The notes under the pieces are model-generated. The model was not told the origin of the DNA. It searched no databases and was given only the letters and a program-made list of their open reading frames with translations. The position numbers were made by a program, and so were the translations under genes. From NCBI RefSeq assembly GCF_000494755.1, contig NC_022657.1:124001-188000 (forward strand): a stretch of 64,000 nt of DNA. Direction: 5' to 3'. This document shows, one piece after another, positions 30,951 through 40,422 of this stretch; the stretch's first letter is position 1, and each line of letters starts with the position of its first letter. Origin of the DNA: Amorphoplanes friuliensis DSM 7358. GTDB taxonomy: Bacteria; Actinomycetota; Actinomycetes; Mycobacteriales; Micromonosporaceae.

Positions 30951-31634
30951 TCAGACGCCCGCGACCGAGCTGATCCAGGCCCGGTTGTAGGCGACGCTGC
31001 CGTAGTACTGCCGGCTCTGGCCGTCCGCCGTCGACGCGACACCCACCTGGGCGCCGTTGTAGACCTGCGGGCCACCGGAGTCGCCGCGCCACGCGTTGCC
31101 GTTGATCGCCGTCGTTGCGATCGCCCGGCCGCCGTACGCGTCGGTGCCGTTCGTCGAGGTGACGCGTACCGAAGCGGTCTTGAGCGTGGTCGACGCCGCG
31201 CAACCGCTGTAACAGGTCTGGCCCCAGCCGTAGAGCGAGTTCGTCGAGTTCACGGGCGGGTACGCGCTGGACAGCGGCATGTAGCTGGTCGACACCGAGC
31301 TGCTCAGCCGCATCAGGGCGAGGTCGTTCTGGGTCGAGGTCGAGCTGACCGTGCGCGTCACACCGCCGGAGGAGCGGTTCACGCTGCCGACGCGGACCGA
31401 CATCGAGCCGCTGATGCAGTGCCGGGCGGTCAGCACGTAGTTCGCGGAGATGATCGTGCCCGAGCAGGTGAAGCTGCCGTTGCTGAACACCGCGGCGGCC
31501 CAGGGCGCCGACGCGACGGTGCTGCCGCCGATGATGGGGTCCGGTCCGGCTTCCACCGCGTTCGCGGCGGCGGGGGCGGCCAGGACGCCGGTCAGGGCGG
31601 TGGCCAGAGAGGCGACGACGATGCGGATGCGCAC
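30951..31634 (-). CDS. secreted trypsin-like serine protease
   Basis: 227-residue S1-family protease. A signal peptide (VRIRIVVASLATALTGVLAA-type) ends near PAAANA; the mature part starts after a short propeptide at IIGGSTVASAPW. Catalytic triad: His in VLTARHC, Asp in TQNDLALM, Ser in WRGDSGGP. Conserved Cys pairs (FTCSGT/ARHC; TCYSGCA). GTG 31634 has AAGGAG 6 bases upstream; the longer frame has no signal peptide. Extracellular proteolysis, common in filamentous actinobacteria; probably monocistronic. Confidence 0.93.
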   Translation of the reverse strand: MRIRIVVASLATALTGVLAAPAAANAVEAGPDPIIGGSTVASAPWAAAVFSNGSFTCSGTIISANYVLTARHCISGSMSVRVGSVNRSSGGVTRTVSSTSTQNDLALMRLSSSVSTSYMPLSSAYPPVNSTNSLYGWGQTCYSGCAASTTLKTASVRVTSTNGTDAYGGRAIATTAINGNAWRGDSGGPQVYNGAQVGVASTADGQSRQYYGSVAYNRAWISSVAGV

Positions 31635-31958
31635 GCCGGGCTCCTTCCGATGGTCGGTCGATGTGGGGGATTCATCGAACTTCGTCGACCGAACGTTAAG
31701 GTGACCTGCGGTCCGCGACAAGACTCCAATTGACACCTATCACGGTGTGATGGGGGCAGTGGCGGAGCGTGCCCGTGCGACACCGCACGGTGACACGCGC
31801 GGTGGTGGAGATCACGGTCGAGATTCCCTGCTCAGCGGCCCTGTCGTCGGCCTGCCGACACCGGCCGATGGGTCGCACGCGAGGCGTACAGGGTAGGCTT
31901 TGGCCGCTCGCCCCTTAGAGGGCCACCCAACTGCGCACCTACACAGTCAGGAGTGCCC
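31635..31958. other. divergent spacer between protease and purS
   Basis: 324 bases between divergently transcribed genes that should hold both promoters. AGGAG (31949-31953) serves purS. No recognisable purine riboswitch, attenuator hairpin with T run or RNA gene was seen. Confidence 0.4.
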
Positions 31959-32225
31959 GTGGCTCGCGTCGTCGTCGACGTCATGCTCAAGCCGGAGATC
32001 CTCGATCCGCAGGGCCAGGCAGTCGCCAACGCGCTGCCGCGGCTCGGTGTCAGCGACATCTCCTCCGTACGCATCGGACGCCGGATCGAGATCGAGTTCG
32101 CTGGTGAACCCGACCTCGACACCGCTCGTGAGATCGCCGACAAGCTGCTCGCCAACCCGGTCATCGAGGACTTCTCGATCCGGGTCGACGACACTGCCGG
32201 TGACGCTGCTCTCGAGAGCGCGTGA
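31959..32225 (+). CDS. purS: phosphoribosylformylglycinamidine synthase subunit PurS
   Basis: Small subunit of the PurS-PurQ-PurL FGAM synthase complex, 88 residues, thought to help ammonia transfer between PurQ and PurL. Opens [20 protein letters not shown], the standard family start, with [11 protein letters not shown] near the end. GTG 31959 is chosen because AGGAG ends 5 bases upstream; GTG 31953 overlaps the ribosome binding site. GTGA overlap with purQ. Confidence 0.96.
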   Translation: MARVVVDVMLKPEILDPQGQAVANALPRLGVSDISSVRIGRRIEIEFAGEPDLDTAREIADKLLANPVIEDFSIRVDDTAGDAALESA

Positions 32226-32935
32226 CCATGCGGATCGGAGTCGTCACCTTCCCGGGTTCGCTCGACGACGGCGACGCGGCCCGCGCCGCGCGGATCGCCG
32301 GCGCCGAGTCCGTCCGCCTCTGGCACGGTGACCCGGACCTCCACGGCGTCGACGCCGTGGTCCTGCCCGGTGGCTTTTCGTACGGTGATGCGCTGCGCTG
32401 CGGTGCCATCGCCCGATTTGCGCCGGTCATGGAGTCCATCGCTGACGCCGCCCGTGGCGGCCTGCCCGTGCTCGGCATCTGCAACGGCTTCCAGATCCTC
32501 TGCGAGGCCCACCTGCTGCCGGGCGCGCTCACCCGCAACCAGCACCTGCACTTCCGCAACCGCGACCAGCACCTGCGCATCGGCACGACGTCGACCGCGT
32601 GGACCAACTCGTTCACCGAGGGCCAGGAAATCCTGATCCCGGTCAAGAACGGCGAGGGCTGTTTCGTGGCGGACGAGCGCACCCTCGACGAGCTCGAAGG
32701 CGAAGGCCGGGTGGTGGCCCGCTACACGCGCGGCAACCCGAACGGCTCGCAGCGCGACATCGCCGCGATCACCAACGCGGCCGGCAACGTGGTCGGCATC
32801 ATGCCGCACCCGGAACACGCGGTGGAGGCGCTGACCGGTCCGTCACTCGACGGCCTCGGCTTCTTCACCTCCGCCCTGCGGCACCTGGCCGGGTCGGCCG
32901 CGGGCGGGCAGCTCACAGGGGGAGCCCACCGATGA
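32222..32935 (+). CDS. purQ: phosphoribosylformylglycinamidine synthase subunit PurQ
   Basis: Class I glutamine amidotransferase, 237 residues, supplying ammonia to PurL. Motifs: [50 protein letters not shown] with the nucleophile Cys, and MPHPEHAVE with the His/Glu of the triad. GTG 32222 overlaps the purS stop; ATG 32228 is two codons later. Stop overlaps the purL start (ATGA). Confidence 0.97.
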   Translation: MTMRIGVVTFPGSLDDGDAARAARIAGAESVRLWHGDPDLHGVDAVVLPGGFSYGDALRCGAIARFAPVMESIADAARGGLPVLGICNGFQILCEAHLLPGALTRNQHLHFRNRDQHLRIGTTSTAWTNSFTEGQEILIPVKNGEGCFVADERTLDELEGEGRVVARYTRGNPNGSQRDIAAITNAAGNVVGIMPHPEHAVEALTGPSLDGLGFFTSALRHLAGSAAGGQLTGGAHR

Positions 32936-35679
32936 CCACCCAGCACGACACGGCGACCAGCGGCGCTCCGGCGCCACCGGGGGTCCCGAACCAGCCGCCG
33001 GCGGGCGCCAAGCCGAGCGGCTTCGCTGCCACGGACGTGCTGATCAACCAGTTCGACGGGGGTCCCGACACCGTCGAGCGGGCGCTCAACACGAGCGACG
33101 AGCTGCAGCCGCACGCCGAGCTCGGCCTCAAGGACGACGAGTACGACCGGATCCGCCAGATCCTCGGCCGCCGTCCCACCGCCTCCGAGCTGGCGATGTA
33201 CTCGATCATGTGGAGCGAGCACTGCTCCTACAAGTCGAGCAAGGTGCACCTGCGCCAGTTCGGTGAGAAGGCCCCGAAGAACACCCGCATGCTCGCCGGC
33301 ATCGGTGAGAACGCGGGTGTCGTGCAGATCTCCGACGAGCTCGCCGTCACCTTCAAGGTCGAGTCGCACAACCACCCGAGCTTCGTCGAGCCCTACCAGG
33401 GTGCGGCGACGGGTGTCGGCGGCATCGTCCGCGACATCCTCGCCATGGGCGCCCGCCCGGTCGCCGTGATGGACCCGCTGCGTTTCGGCGCCGCGGACCA
33501 CCCCGACACCGCGCGTGTGCTGCCCGGCGTCGTCGCCGGCATCGGTGGTTACGGCAACTGCCTCGGCCTGCCCAACATCGGCGGCGAGATCGTCTTCGAC
33601 CCGTGTTACCAGGGCAACCCCCTGATCAACGCCCTGAGCATCGGCGTGCTGCCGGTCGAGCGCCTCCAGAAGAAAGAGGCGGCCGGCGTCGGCAACGTTG
33701 TTGTCCTGCTCGGTGCGCGTACGGGCCGTGACGGCATCGGCGGCGTCTCCGTGCTCGCCTCGGCGACCTTCGACGAAGGTGCCGAACAGCGCCGCCCGTC
33801 GGTGCAGGTCGGCGACCCGTTCATGGAGAAGCTGCTCATCGAGAGCTGCCTCGAGCTGTACGACGCCGGTCTGGTCGTCGGCATCCAGGACCTCGGCGGT
33901 GCCGGCCTGACCTGCGCCCTCACCGAGACCGCGGCCGCCGCGGGCACCGGCATGCGGGTCTACCTGGAGCGCGTGCCGCTCCGCGAGGCCTCCATGTCGC
34001 CGACCGAGATCCTGGCCAGCGAGTCCCAGGAGCGCATGCTCCTGATCGTCGCGCCCGAGAAGCTCGACGAGGTCCTCAAGGTCGCCGACAAGTGGGGCGT
34101 CTGGGCGACCAACATCGGCGAGGTCACCCCCAGCGAGACCGACGGCCAGCCCGGCCGCCTGCTGATCAGCTGGAACGACCACATCGTCGTGGACGTGCCG
34201 CCCGGCTCGCTCGCCGACGACGGCCCCGTCTACGCCCGGCCGATAAGGGAACCCGCCGACCTGATCCTGCTGCAGGCCGACCGCGCCGAGACCCTCCCGC
34301 GTCCGTCCACGCCGGACGAGCTCCGCGAGACCGTTCTGCGCATGATCGCGTCGCCGAACCTCTGCGACAAGAGCTGGGTCACCGAGCAGTACGACCGCTA
34401 CGTGCTCGGCAACACCGTGCTCGCCCAGCCCGAGGACGCCGGCGTGCTGCGCATCGACGAGCGCACCGGCCTCGGGGTTGCACTCTCCGTCGACGGCAAC
34501 GGCCGGTACGCCCGGCTCGACCCGTACGAGGGTGCGCGGCTGGCGCTGGCCGAGGCGTACCGCAACGTCGCTGTCACCGGCGCCGACCCGGTCGCCGTCA
34601 CCGACTGCCTCAACTTCGGCTCACCCGAGGACCCGGCAGTCATGTGGCAGTTCGCCGAGGCCGTCCGCGGTCTCGCCGACGGCTGCCAGCAGCTCGGCAT
34701 CCCGGTCACCGGCGGCAACGTCAGCTTCTACAACCAGACGGGCGCCGCCGCGATCCACCCGACCCCCGTGGTCGGTGTGCTCGGCATCTTCGCCGACGTG
34801 GCCAAGCGCACCCCGATGGGCTTCCCGCCGCCGCCGACCGCGGAAGGCGACCTGCTCTTCCTGCTCGGCGACACCGAGTGCGAACTGTCCGGCTCCGAAT
34901 GGGCCTGGGTCACCCACGGCCACCTCGGCGGACGCCCGCCGAAGGTCGACCTGGCACACGAGCAGAACCTCGGCCGCCTGATGGCGCAGGCCTCCGAGCG
35001 CGAGCACATCGTCGCAGCGCACGACCTCTCCGACGGCGGTCTCGCCCAGGTCCTGGTCGAGTCCTGCCTCCGGCGCAACGTCGGCGCCCGCATCACGCTC
35101 CCCGAGCAGGACGCGGCCACCACCCCGTTCGTCTGGCTGTTCAGCGAGTCGGCCGGCCGCGCCCTCGTCGCCGTCCCACGCGGCCACGACAAGGCGTTCG
35201 TGGCGCTCGCCGCCGAGCACAACGTCGCCTGCGTGCAGATCGGCGTCACCGCCGAGGAGCCCGTGCTCGAGGTGCACAACGAGTTCACGATCGGCCTGGA
35301 CGAGCTGCGCGAGGCCTTCACGGCCACGATGCGCAACCTGTTCGGCAGCCCGGCCGAGGGCATCATCCGCCCGGCCGTCGCGGCTGCTGCGTCTGAGCCC
35401 GTCGCCTCGGTGGACGAGCCCGCATCGGACATCGGCGCATCGGATACCGGCCCGTCGATCACGCTGGAGATCAGCGAGCCGGCGGCACCCGAGGCGATCC
35501 CGTCCGAGCCCGTTTCATCCGACGCTGCCTCCTCCGACGCTGTTTCGTCCGAGGCTGCTTCGTCCGACGTGGACGAGCCTGCCGAGAAGCCCGAGGCGCA
35601 GGAGACCGGTCCGGCCGCCGAGGTGGCCGACATCCCGGCCGCTCCGGCCGCCGCGGAGAAGCCCGAAAACAAGGACTGA
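32932..35679 (+). CDS. purL: phosphoribosylformylglycinamidine synthase PurL with C-terminal extension
   Basis: Synthetase subunit (small PurL type). 915 residues, against 740-770 usual. Conserved parts include [50 protein letters not shown] and [13 protein letters not shown]. It has an extra N-terminal segment of about 35 Pro/Ala-rich residues and a C-terminal extension of about 100 residues (from 35370), acidic and Ala/Ser/Glu/Pro-rich with [24 protein letters not shown] repeats, after the conserved end FGSPAEGII. Start ATG 32932 overlaps purQ. The extension is likely disordered; role unknown. Confidence 0.95.
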   Translation: MTTQHDTATSGAPAPPGVPNQPPAGAKPSGFAATDVLINQFDGGPDTVERALNTSDELQPHAELGLKDDEYDRIRQILGRRPTASELAMYSIMWSEHCSYKSSKVHLRQFGEKAPKNTRMLAGIGENAGVVQISDELAVTFKVESHNHPSFVEPYQGAATGVGGIVRDILAMGARPVAVMDPLRFGAADHPDTARVLPGVVAGIGGYGNCLGLPNIGGEIVFDPCYQGNPLINALSIGVLPVERLQKKEAAGVGNVVVLLGARTGRDGIGGVSVLASATFDEGAEQRRPSVQVGDPFMEKLLIESCLELYDAGLVVGIQDLGGAGLTCALTETAAAAGTGMRVYLERVPLREASMSPTEILASESQERMLLIVAPEKLDEVLKVADKWGVWATNIGEVTPSETDGQPGRLLISWNDHIVVDVPPGSLADDGPVYARPIREPADLILLQADRAETLPRPSTPDELRETVLRMIASPNLCDKSWVTEQYDRYVLGNTVLAQPEDAGVLRIDERTGLGVALSVDGNGRYARLDPYEGARLALAEAYRNVAVTGADPVAVTDCLNFGSPEDPAVMWQFAEAVRGLADGCQQLGIPVTGGNVSFYNQTGAAAIHPTPVVGVLGIFADVAKRTPMGFPPPPTAEGDLLFLLGDTECELSGSEWAWVTHGHLGGRPPKVDLAHEQNLGRLMAQASEREHIVAAHDLSDGGLAQVLVESCLRRNVGARITLPEQDAATTPFVWLFSESAGRALVAVPRGHDKAFVALAAEHNVACVQIGVTAEEPVLEVHNEFTIGLDELREAFTATMRNLFGSPAEGIIRPAVAAAASEPVASVDEPASDIGASDTGPSITLEISEPAAPEAIPSEPVSSDAASSDAVSSEAASSDVDEPAEKPEAQETGPAAEVADIPAAPAAAEKPENKD

Positions 35680-35698
35680 CCGCGCAGCAGCAATCAGA

Positions 35699-35734
35699 AA
35701 CGCCACGGCCGGGCACCCGCCCAGCCGTGGCGTT
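35699..35734 (+). terminator. terminator after purL
   Basis: AACGCCACGGC (35699-35709) pairs with GCCGTGGCGTT (35724-35734), ending the purSQL transcript. Confidence 0.85.
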
Positions 35735-35762
35735 CTGCTTTCCACCGCCGGCACCCGGCGCG

Positions 35763-35863
35763 GCCGGTGGTTGGGTCTCGCTGGCGGGTGGTGCGCCGGG
35801 CAGCCAGCTGCGGACACCCGACGCCGCCGGTGGTTGGGCCTGGCTGGCGGGTCATACGCCCGG
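35763..35863 (+). repeat. two-copy direct repeat, 63-bp period
   Basis: GCCGGTGGTTGGG begins both units, at 35763 and 35826; similarity continues through CTGGCGGGT to about 38 bases. In one plus frame both encode AGGW-x2-LAG-x3-PG, but that frame has no ribosome binding site and runs antisense into the next gene, so coding is doubtful. Confidence 0.7.
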
Positions 35864-35891
35864 CGCGGTCTTCGACCTCGGAACAGGCATG

Positions 35892-35926
35892 AAAAAGCGG
35901 GCCCCGTCAGTGACGGGGCCCGCTTT
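35892..35926 (-). terminator. terminator of the Gly/Tyr-rich protein gene
   Basis: AAAGCGGGCCCCGTC and GACGGGGCCCGCTTT form a 15-bp stem with a 4-5 base loop. On the minus strand it is followed by a T run, matching the gene that stops at 35941. Confidence 0.9.
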
Positions 35927-35940
35927 GACGATCCGGTGTG

Positions 35941-38115
35941 TCAGTCGTCCAGGTAGTCGAGCGGACGGCGCTGGCCCGGCCGGGCCTGCTCCGGCGGCTG
36001 CTGCCGCGGCTGGCCACCGTGGCGGCCCTGCTGCTGGTCGGCGCCGTAGTAGCCGCCCTGGTCAGCACCGTAGCCACCCTGGTCGGCGCCGTAGCCGCCA
36101 CCCTGCGGCGGCGGGGGCTGCTGGCCGCGGCCGCCACCCTGCTGGTCGTAGCCTTCCGGCCGCCCGTACGTGGCCCGGGGGTCGTAACCGCCCTGGTCGG
36201 CGCCGTAGCCACCGGCCGGGGCACCGCCGTAACCGCCGCCGGCGGCCGGAGCGCCGTAGTTGTCGCCGCCTGCCGGTGCGCCGCCGTAGTTGTCGCCGCC
36301 GTAAGGCTGACCCTGGGCGGGCGCGCCGCCGTAGGTCCCGGCAGCGCCGCCGCCGTAGGTGCCGCCGCCGGCCGGGGGAGCGTAAGCGCCACCGTCGTCC
36401 TGGCCGTCCCACGCGCCGTAGCCGCCACCCTGGTCGGCGGGCTCCGCGGGAGCGCCGTAGGCACCGCCCTGGTAGCCGCCACCTTGAACCGGCGGCTGGG
36501 CAGCCGGGGCGGCGTAGTCGTCGGCGCCCTGACCGTAACCGGGCTGGCCGTAACCGGGCTGGCCGTACGCCGGCTCGGCGCCGTAACCACCCTGGTCGGG
36601 GTAGGCGGCTTCCGGCGGGTAGCCGCCGTTGGGCTCGGGGCGGTACATGCCGGTCGGCTCGTCGTACCGCTGCTGCGGGGCTTCGTAGCCACCCTGCGGT
36701 GCGCCGTACGGAGCTGCCTGGTCGTATCCGTCAGCGTCGTTGTAGCCGCCCTGAGGCGCGCCGTAGGCGCCGTACGCGTTGTCGTCCTGGTCGGCGTATC
36801 CACCGTTCTGCGGCGGCACCGGGGCGCCACCGAACTGTGTGGCCGTGCCGTACGCGCCGGCAGCACCCGCAGCCGCACCGGCTGTGCCCCAGCCACCGGG
36901 CGCGTTGTAGCCGCCGCCCTGGGGGATCGGCGCGCCGTACGGGTCTGGGAACTCGTCGAGTGCCGGAGCAGCCTGGTGAATCATCGTGGGTGCGTCCGCC
37001 ATGGACGGTGCACCCGACCGCGGGGCGATCATCGTGGCGTCGCTCGCGAGCCCGCCCACGGGCGCACCCGCCAGCCGCGTCTCGTCCGCACCGGCGTACC
37101 GGCCGCCGCCGCCCGCGGGCGGTACGCCCAGGGGGGAGTCGGGGCCGTCGGTGCCGTCCGGGTCGTCGCCGGCCTTGCGGCGCATCAGGACCAGCACGAT
37201 CGCGCCGATGCCCGCTGCGACCAGCAGACCGCCGAGGATGATGTAGAGCAGCGAGCCGGAGCCTTCGTCGTCACCCGAGGTCGGCGTCGTGTCCGCTGCG
37301 GCAGCCGACTCGTCGGTCGCCGCGGTCTCGTCGTCGGTGGCCTCGTCGGTCGGCTCGGTGGTCGGGCTGGCCGAGGGTGACGGGCTGGCCGAGGGTGATG
37401 TCGGGGTGGTCGAGGTCAGGGTGAGGGGCACGTTGACCGACTTGCCGGCCTTGCCCTGCACGTTGACCGAGGTGACCTTGTAGCCCTCTTTGTTGGCGCC
37501 GACCGCCATGACGCCGACGGAGATGGGCTTGTCGTCCGACGAGGTGAACGAGTAGCCGCCGTCGCCGTTGGAGTTCGTCGAGAACTGGTGTCCCTGGGAG
37601 TCCTGCAGACCGACCAGCGCACCCGAGACGGCCTTGCCGTCCTGGTCCTTGACCTTGCCGCTGACCTGGCGCACGGTCTCGGGCTTGTCCTCGCCGCGGA
37701 TGATGACCCTGCGGCCGGCGGTGCCCGCGGGGGAATTGCCGATCGTCGCGCTGATGCTGACCTGCACCTGCTGGGTCTCACCAGGAGCGACGTTGCCGGC
37801 CTTCAGCGTCGCGCTGAATTCTTTGGTCTGCTGAGGAGCGACGTCATCGGAGAAGTCGCACTTGTCGCACTCCATGCCGTCGGCCTGGATCACGATCGCG
37901 ACGCCCGTCTCGGCGCCCGGGACGTTGAGGTTCTTGTTGAAGACCTTGTACTTCAGGACGGTCTGACCGCCGGAAGGGACGTTGCCTGACAGTGAGGTCA
38001 CCGTTACTGTCGGCGTTTCCGCCAATGCAGCTGGTGGCGCGACGGCAATGGCGCCGCCGATCAGTGCCAGGAACGCACCGGCCTGGAGAGCCCTGGCTCG
38101 TAGGTGCGTTGTCAC
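35941..38115 (-). CDS. secreted/membrane protein with Gly/Tyr-rich cytoplasmic tail
   Basis: 724-residue type I membrane protein. Signal peptide (ALQAGAFLALIGGAIAVAPPAALA), an extracellular region with a CDKC pair and a carboxypeptidase-regulatory-like fold (VSGKVKDQDGKAVSGALVGL ... NSNGDGGYSF), a Thr/Ser/Pro linker, one membrane helix near residue 290 (LLYIILGGLLVAAGIGAIVL) followed by RRK, then about 400 residues of Gly/Tyr/Ala/Pro/Gln repeats such as GGYGADQGGY. It ends RRPLDYLDD. GTG 38115 has GGAAGG 8 bases upstream. Function unknown; the tail looks intrinsically disordered and could interact with envelope or division proteins. Confidence 0.85.
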   Translation of the reverse strand: MTTHLRARALQAGAFLALIGGAIAVAPPAALAETPTVTVTSLSGNVPSGGQTVLKYKVFNKNLNVPGAETGVAIVIQADGMECDKCDFSDDVAPQQTKEFSATLKAGNVAPGETQQVQVSISATIGNSPAGTAGRRVIIRGEDKPETVRQVSGKVKDQDGKAVSGALVGLQDSQGHQFSTNSNGDGGYSFTSSDDKPISVGVMAVGANKEGYKVTSVNVQGKAGKSVNVPLTLTSTTPTSPSASPSPSASPTTEPTDEATDDETAATDESAAAADTTPTSGDDEGSGSLLYIILGGLLVAAGIGAIVLVLMRRKAGDDPDGTDGPDSPLGVPPAGGGGRYAGADETRLAGAPVGGLASDATMIAPRSGAPSMADAPTMIHQAAPALDEFPDPYGAPIPQGGGYNAPGGWGTAGAAAGAAGAYGTATQFGGAPVPPQNGGYADQDDNAYGAYGAPQGGYNDADGYDQAAPYGAPQGGYEAPQQRYDEPTGMYRPEPNGGYPPEAAYPDQGGYGAEPAYGQPGYGQPGYGQGADDYAAPAAQPPVQGGGYQGGAYGAPAEPADQGGGYGAWDGQDDGGAYAPPAGGGTYGGGAAGTYGGAPAQGQPYGGDNYGGAPAGGDNYGAPAAGGGYGGAPAGGYGADQGGYDPRATYGRPEGYDQQGGGRGQQPPPPQGGGYGADQGGYGADQGGYYGADQQQGRHGGQPRQQPPEQARPGQRRPLDYLDD

Positions 38116-38274
38116 GTCCACCGCCTTCCGGGTCGCACGGGCCCGGGCTGCTTCAAGTTGCCCCATAGATCCCGCGACGAGTACACACCGTCGGCCACTA
38201 TGCCCTGTCGCACGACTTCTGCGCGACCCAGGGCCGCCGGGATCTTGTCTCCGGGCGGGTCGTATTGTCCCGAC

Positions 38275-38637
38275 GTGTCTCCTGCGCACAATAAATCCGA
38301 GTCCGTGACCAGCGCGTTGGACGCGCTGGACCAAGGTGACGAACCCGAGCGATCAGTGCTGCGTGACGCGGTGCGAGCGCTGCTGACCGAGCTCGCGCGA
38401 ACCGCTCCGGGCCGATCGGTGGAGGTCCGGATTCCACCTTTCGGTGCGATTCAGTGCGTCGCGGGGCCGCGGCACACCCGCGGCACACCGCCCAATGTGG
38501 TCGAGACCGATCCGATGACCTGGCTGCTCGTCGCCACCGGCCGCCTGGCCTGGGCCGATGCGGTGGAGTCGGGCCGGGTGCGGGCCAGTGGAATACGCAC
38601 AGATCTCACTCCGTACCTCCCTGTGCACCCGAGTTGA
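38275..38637 (+). CDS. sterol carrier family protein
   Basis: 120-residue protein of the short actinobacterial sterol-carrier (SCP2-like) family found just upstream of purF. Characteristic is SVEVRIPPFGAIQCVAGPRH, then TDPMTWLLVATGRLAWADA and a C-terminal VRASGIRTDLTPYLPV. GTG 38275 is chosen; GTG 38305 is an alternative. Position immediately before purF is the same as in Streptomyces as far as I recall. Role unknown, with lipid or small-ligand binding inferred from the fold. Confidence 0.8.
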   Translation: MSPAHNKSESVTSALDALDQGDEPERSVLRDAVRALLTELARTAPGRSVEVRIPPFGAIQCVAGPRHTRGTPPNVVETDPMTWLLVATGRLAWADAVESGRVRASGIRTDLTPYLPVHPS

Positions 38638-38715
38638 GTGGTCTCCGTCTCGCGTACACTGGGCCGTCGGAACAGACCAGCAAGCTCGAGCAGATCAGCA
38701 TGAGGGAGCAAGCGC

Positions 38716-40326
38716 GTGCCCCGAGGCGACGGCCGGTTGACCGACGATCTCGACCCCCAGGACCGCGGACCCCAGGATGCCTGCGGCGTCTTCGGTGTCT
38801 GGGCCCCGGAGGAAGAGGTCGCGAAACTCACCTATTTCGGGCTTTTCGCACTGCAGCACCGCGGCCAGGAAGCGGCCGGCATCGCCGTCAGTGACGGCTC
38901 GGGCGTCGTGGTCTACAAGGATCTCGGCCTGGTCTCCCAGGTCTTCGACGAGCCGACCCTGGCCAGCCTCCGTGGTCACCTGGCCATCGGCCACACCCGT
39001 TACTCGACCACCGGCGGCTCCAACTGGGAGAACGCCCAGCCGACGATCCGGGCCACCACAGCGGGCACGACGATCGCGCTGGCCCACAACGGCAACCTGG
39101 TCAACACCGCCGAGCTCGCCCGTGAGGTCGCCGAGCGCGGTCTCGAGGCCGACATGGGCACCTCCGACACCGCGCTGGTGACGACCCTGCTGGCGAGCCG
39201 CCCCGACCTCTCGGTCGAGGCCGCGGCCCTCGAGGTCCTCCCGCGCCTGCGCGGCGCCTTCAGCTTCGTCTTCATGGACGAGAGCACTCTGTACGCCGCC
39301 CGCGACGCGCAGGGCGTCCGCCCGCTGGTCCTGGGCCGGATGGAGCGCGGCTGGGCCGTGGCCAGCGAGACGGCCGCCCTGGACATCGTCGGGGCGAGTT
39401 TTGTCCGCGAGGTCGAGCCCGGCGAGATCATCGCGATAGACGAGCACGGCCTGCGCTCCACCCGCTTCGCGGCGCCGGAGCCCAAGGGCTGCCTCTTCGA
39501 GTACGTCTATCTCGCCCGCCCCGACACCACGATCGCCGGGCGCAACATCTACTCGGCCCGTGTCGAGGTCGGCCGCAAGCTGGCCAAGGAGCATCCGGTC
39601 GAGGCCGACCTGGTCATCGGTGTCCCGGAGTCGGGCATCCCGGCCGCGATCGGTTACGCCGAGGCGTCCGGCATCCCGTACAGCGCCGGCTTCATGAAGA
39701 ACGCCTACGTCGGCCGGACCTTCATCCAGCCCTCGCAGACGATCCGCCAGCTCGGGATCCGGCTCAAGCTGAACCCCCTGCGCGAGGTCGTCCGCGGCAA
39801 GCGGATCGTCGTGATCGACGACTCGATCGTGCGCGGCAACACGCAGCGCGCCCAGATCCGGATGCTGCGGGAGGCCGGCGCCCTCGAGGTGCACGTGCGC
39901 ATCTCCTCGCCGCCGGTGAAGTGGCCGTGTTTCTACGGCATCGACTTCGCGACCCGGGCCGAGCTGGTCGCCAACGGCCTGGAGATCGACGGCATCCGGC
40001 GCTCGATCGGCGCCGACTCGCTCGGTTACGTTTCGCTGGACGGCCTGGTCCAGGCGACCGAGCAGCCGAAGACGCGGCTCTGCATGGCCTGCTTCGATGG
40101 TCAGTACCCGATCGAGCTGCCGGCCGGTCACCTGATCGGCAAGCACCTGCTGGAGTCGGTCGGCAAGCGCGCCGCGATGCCGGATGCGAGTTCGCAGGCC
40201 ACGAGTGCTGCGGTGGCCGGGCTCGAGCAGGATTATGAGGACGAGCAGTACACCGAGGGCGAGCGGGAGACCGCCAAGCCGTTGGTGGGGAGCCCGGGCG
40301 GCGTCGACGCCCTGCGCCGCCCGTAA
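38716..40326 (+). CDS. purF: amidophosphoribosyltransferase
   Basis: Committed step of purine synthesis: PRPP plus glutamine to phosphoribosylamine. 536 residues. After a propeptide-like N-terminus, DACGVFGVW places the catalytic Cys at about residue 23. Glutaminase motifs HRGQEAAG, GHTRYSTTG and AHNGNLVN; PRTase motif RIVVIDDSIVRGNT. Cysteines in WPCFYGIDF and LCMACFDGQYP fit an Fe-S form as in Bacillus. GTG 38716 has GAGGGAG 7 bases upstream. A short gap leads to purM. Confidence 0.98.
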   Translation: MPRGDGRLTDDLDPQDRGPQDACGVFGVWAPEEEVAKLTYFGLFALQHRGQEAAGIAVSDGSGVVVYKDLGLVSQVFDEPTLASLRGHLAIGHTRYSTTGGSNWENAQPTIRATTAGTTIALAHNGNLVNTAELAREVAERGLEADMGTSDTALVTTLLASRPDLSVEAAALEVLPRLRGAFSFVFMDESTLYAARDAQGVRPLVLGRMERGWAVASETAALDIVGASFVREVEPGEIIAIDEHGLRSTRFAAPEPKGCLFEYVYLARPDTTIAGRNIYSARVEVGRKLAKEHPVEADLVIGVPESGIPAAIGYAEASGIPYSAGFMKNAYVGRTFIQPSQTIRQLGIRLKLNPLREVVRGKRIVVIDDSIVRGNTQRAQIRMLREAGALEVHVRISSPPVKWPCFYGIDFATRAELVANGLEIDGIRRSIGADSLGYVSLDGLVQATEQPKTRLCMACFDGQYPIELPAGHLIGKHLLESVGKRAAMPDASSQATSAAVAGLEQDYEDEQYTEGERETAKPLVGSPGGVDALRRP

Positions 40327-40422
40327 GTTGCCGAGGGAACCATCAGCACCACCCGAGACGTCGTAGACAGCGGCATCGAAGGCTGCGAACCGCGCGGGCA
40401 TCCGCGCACTAAGGGGAGAACC

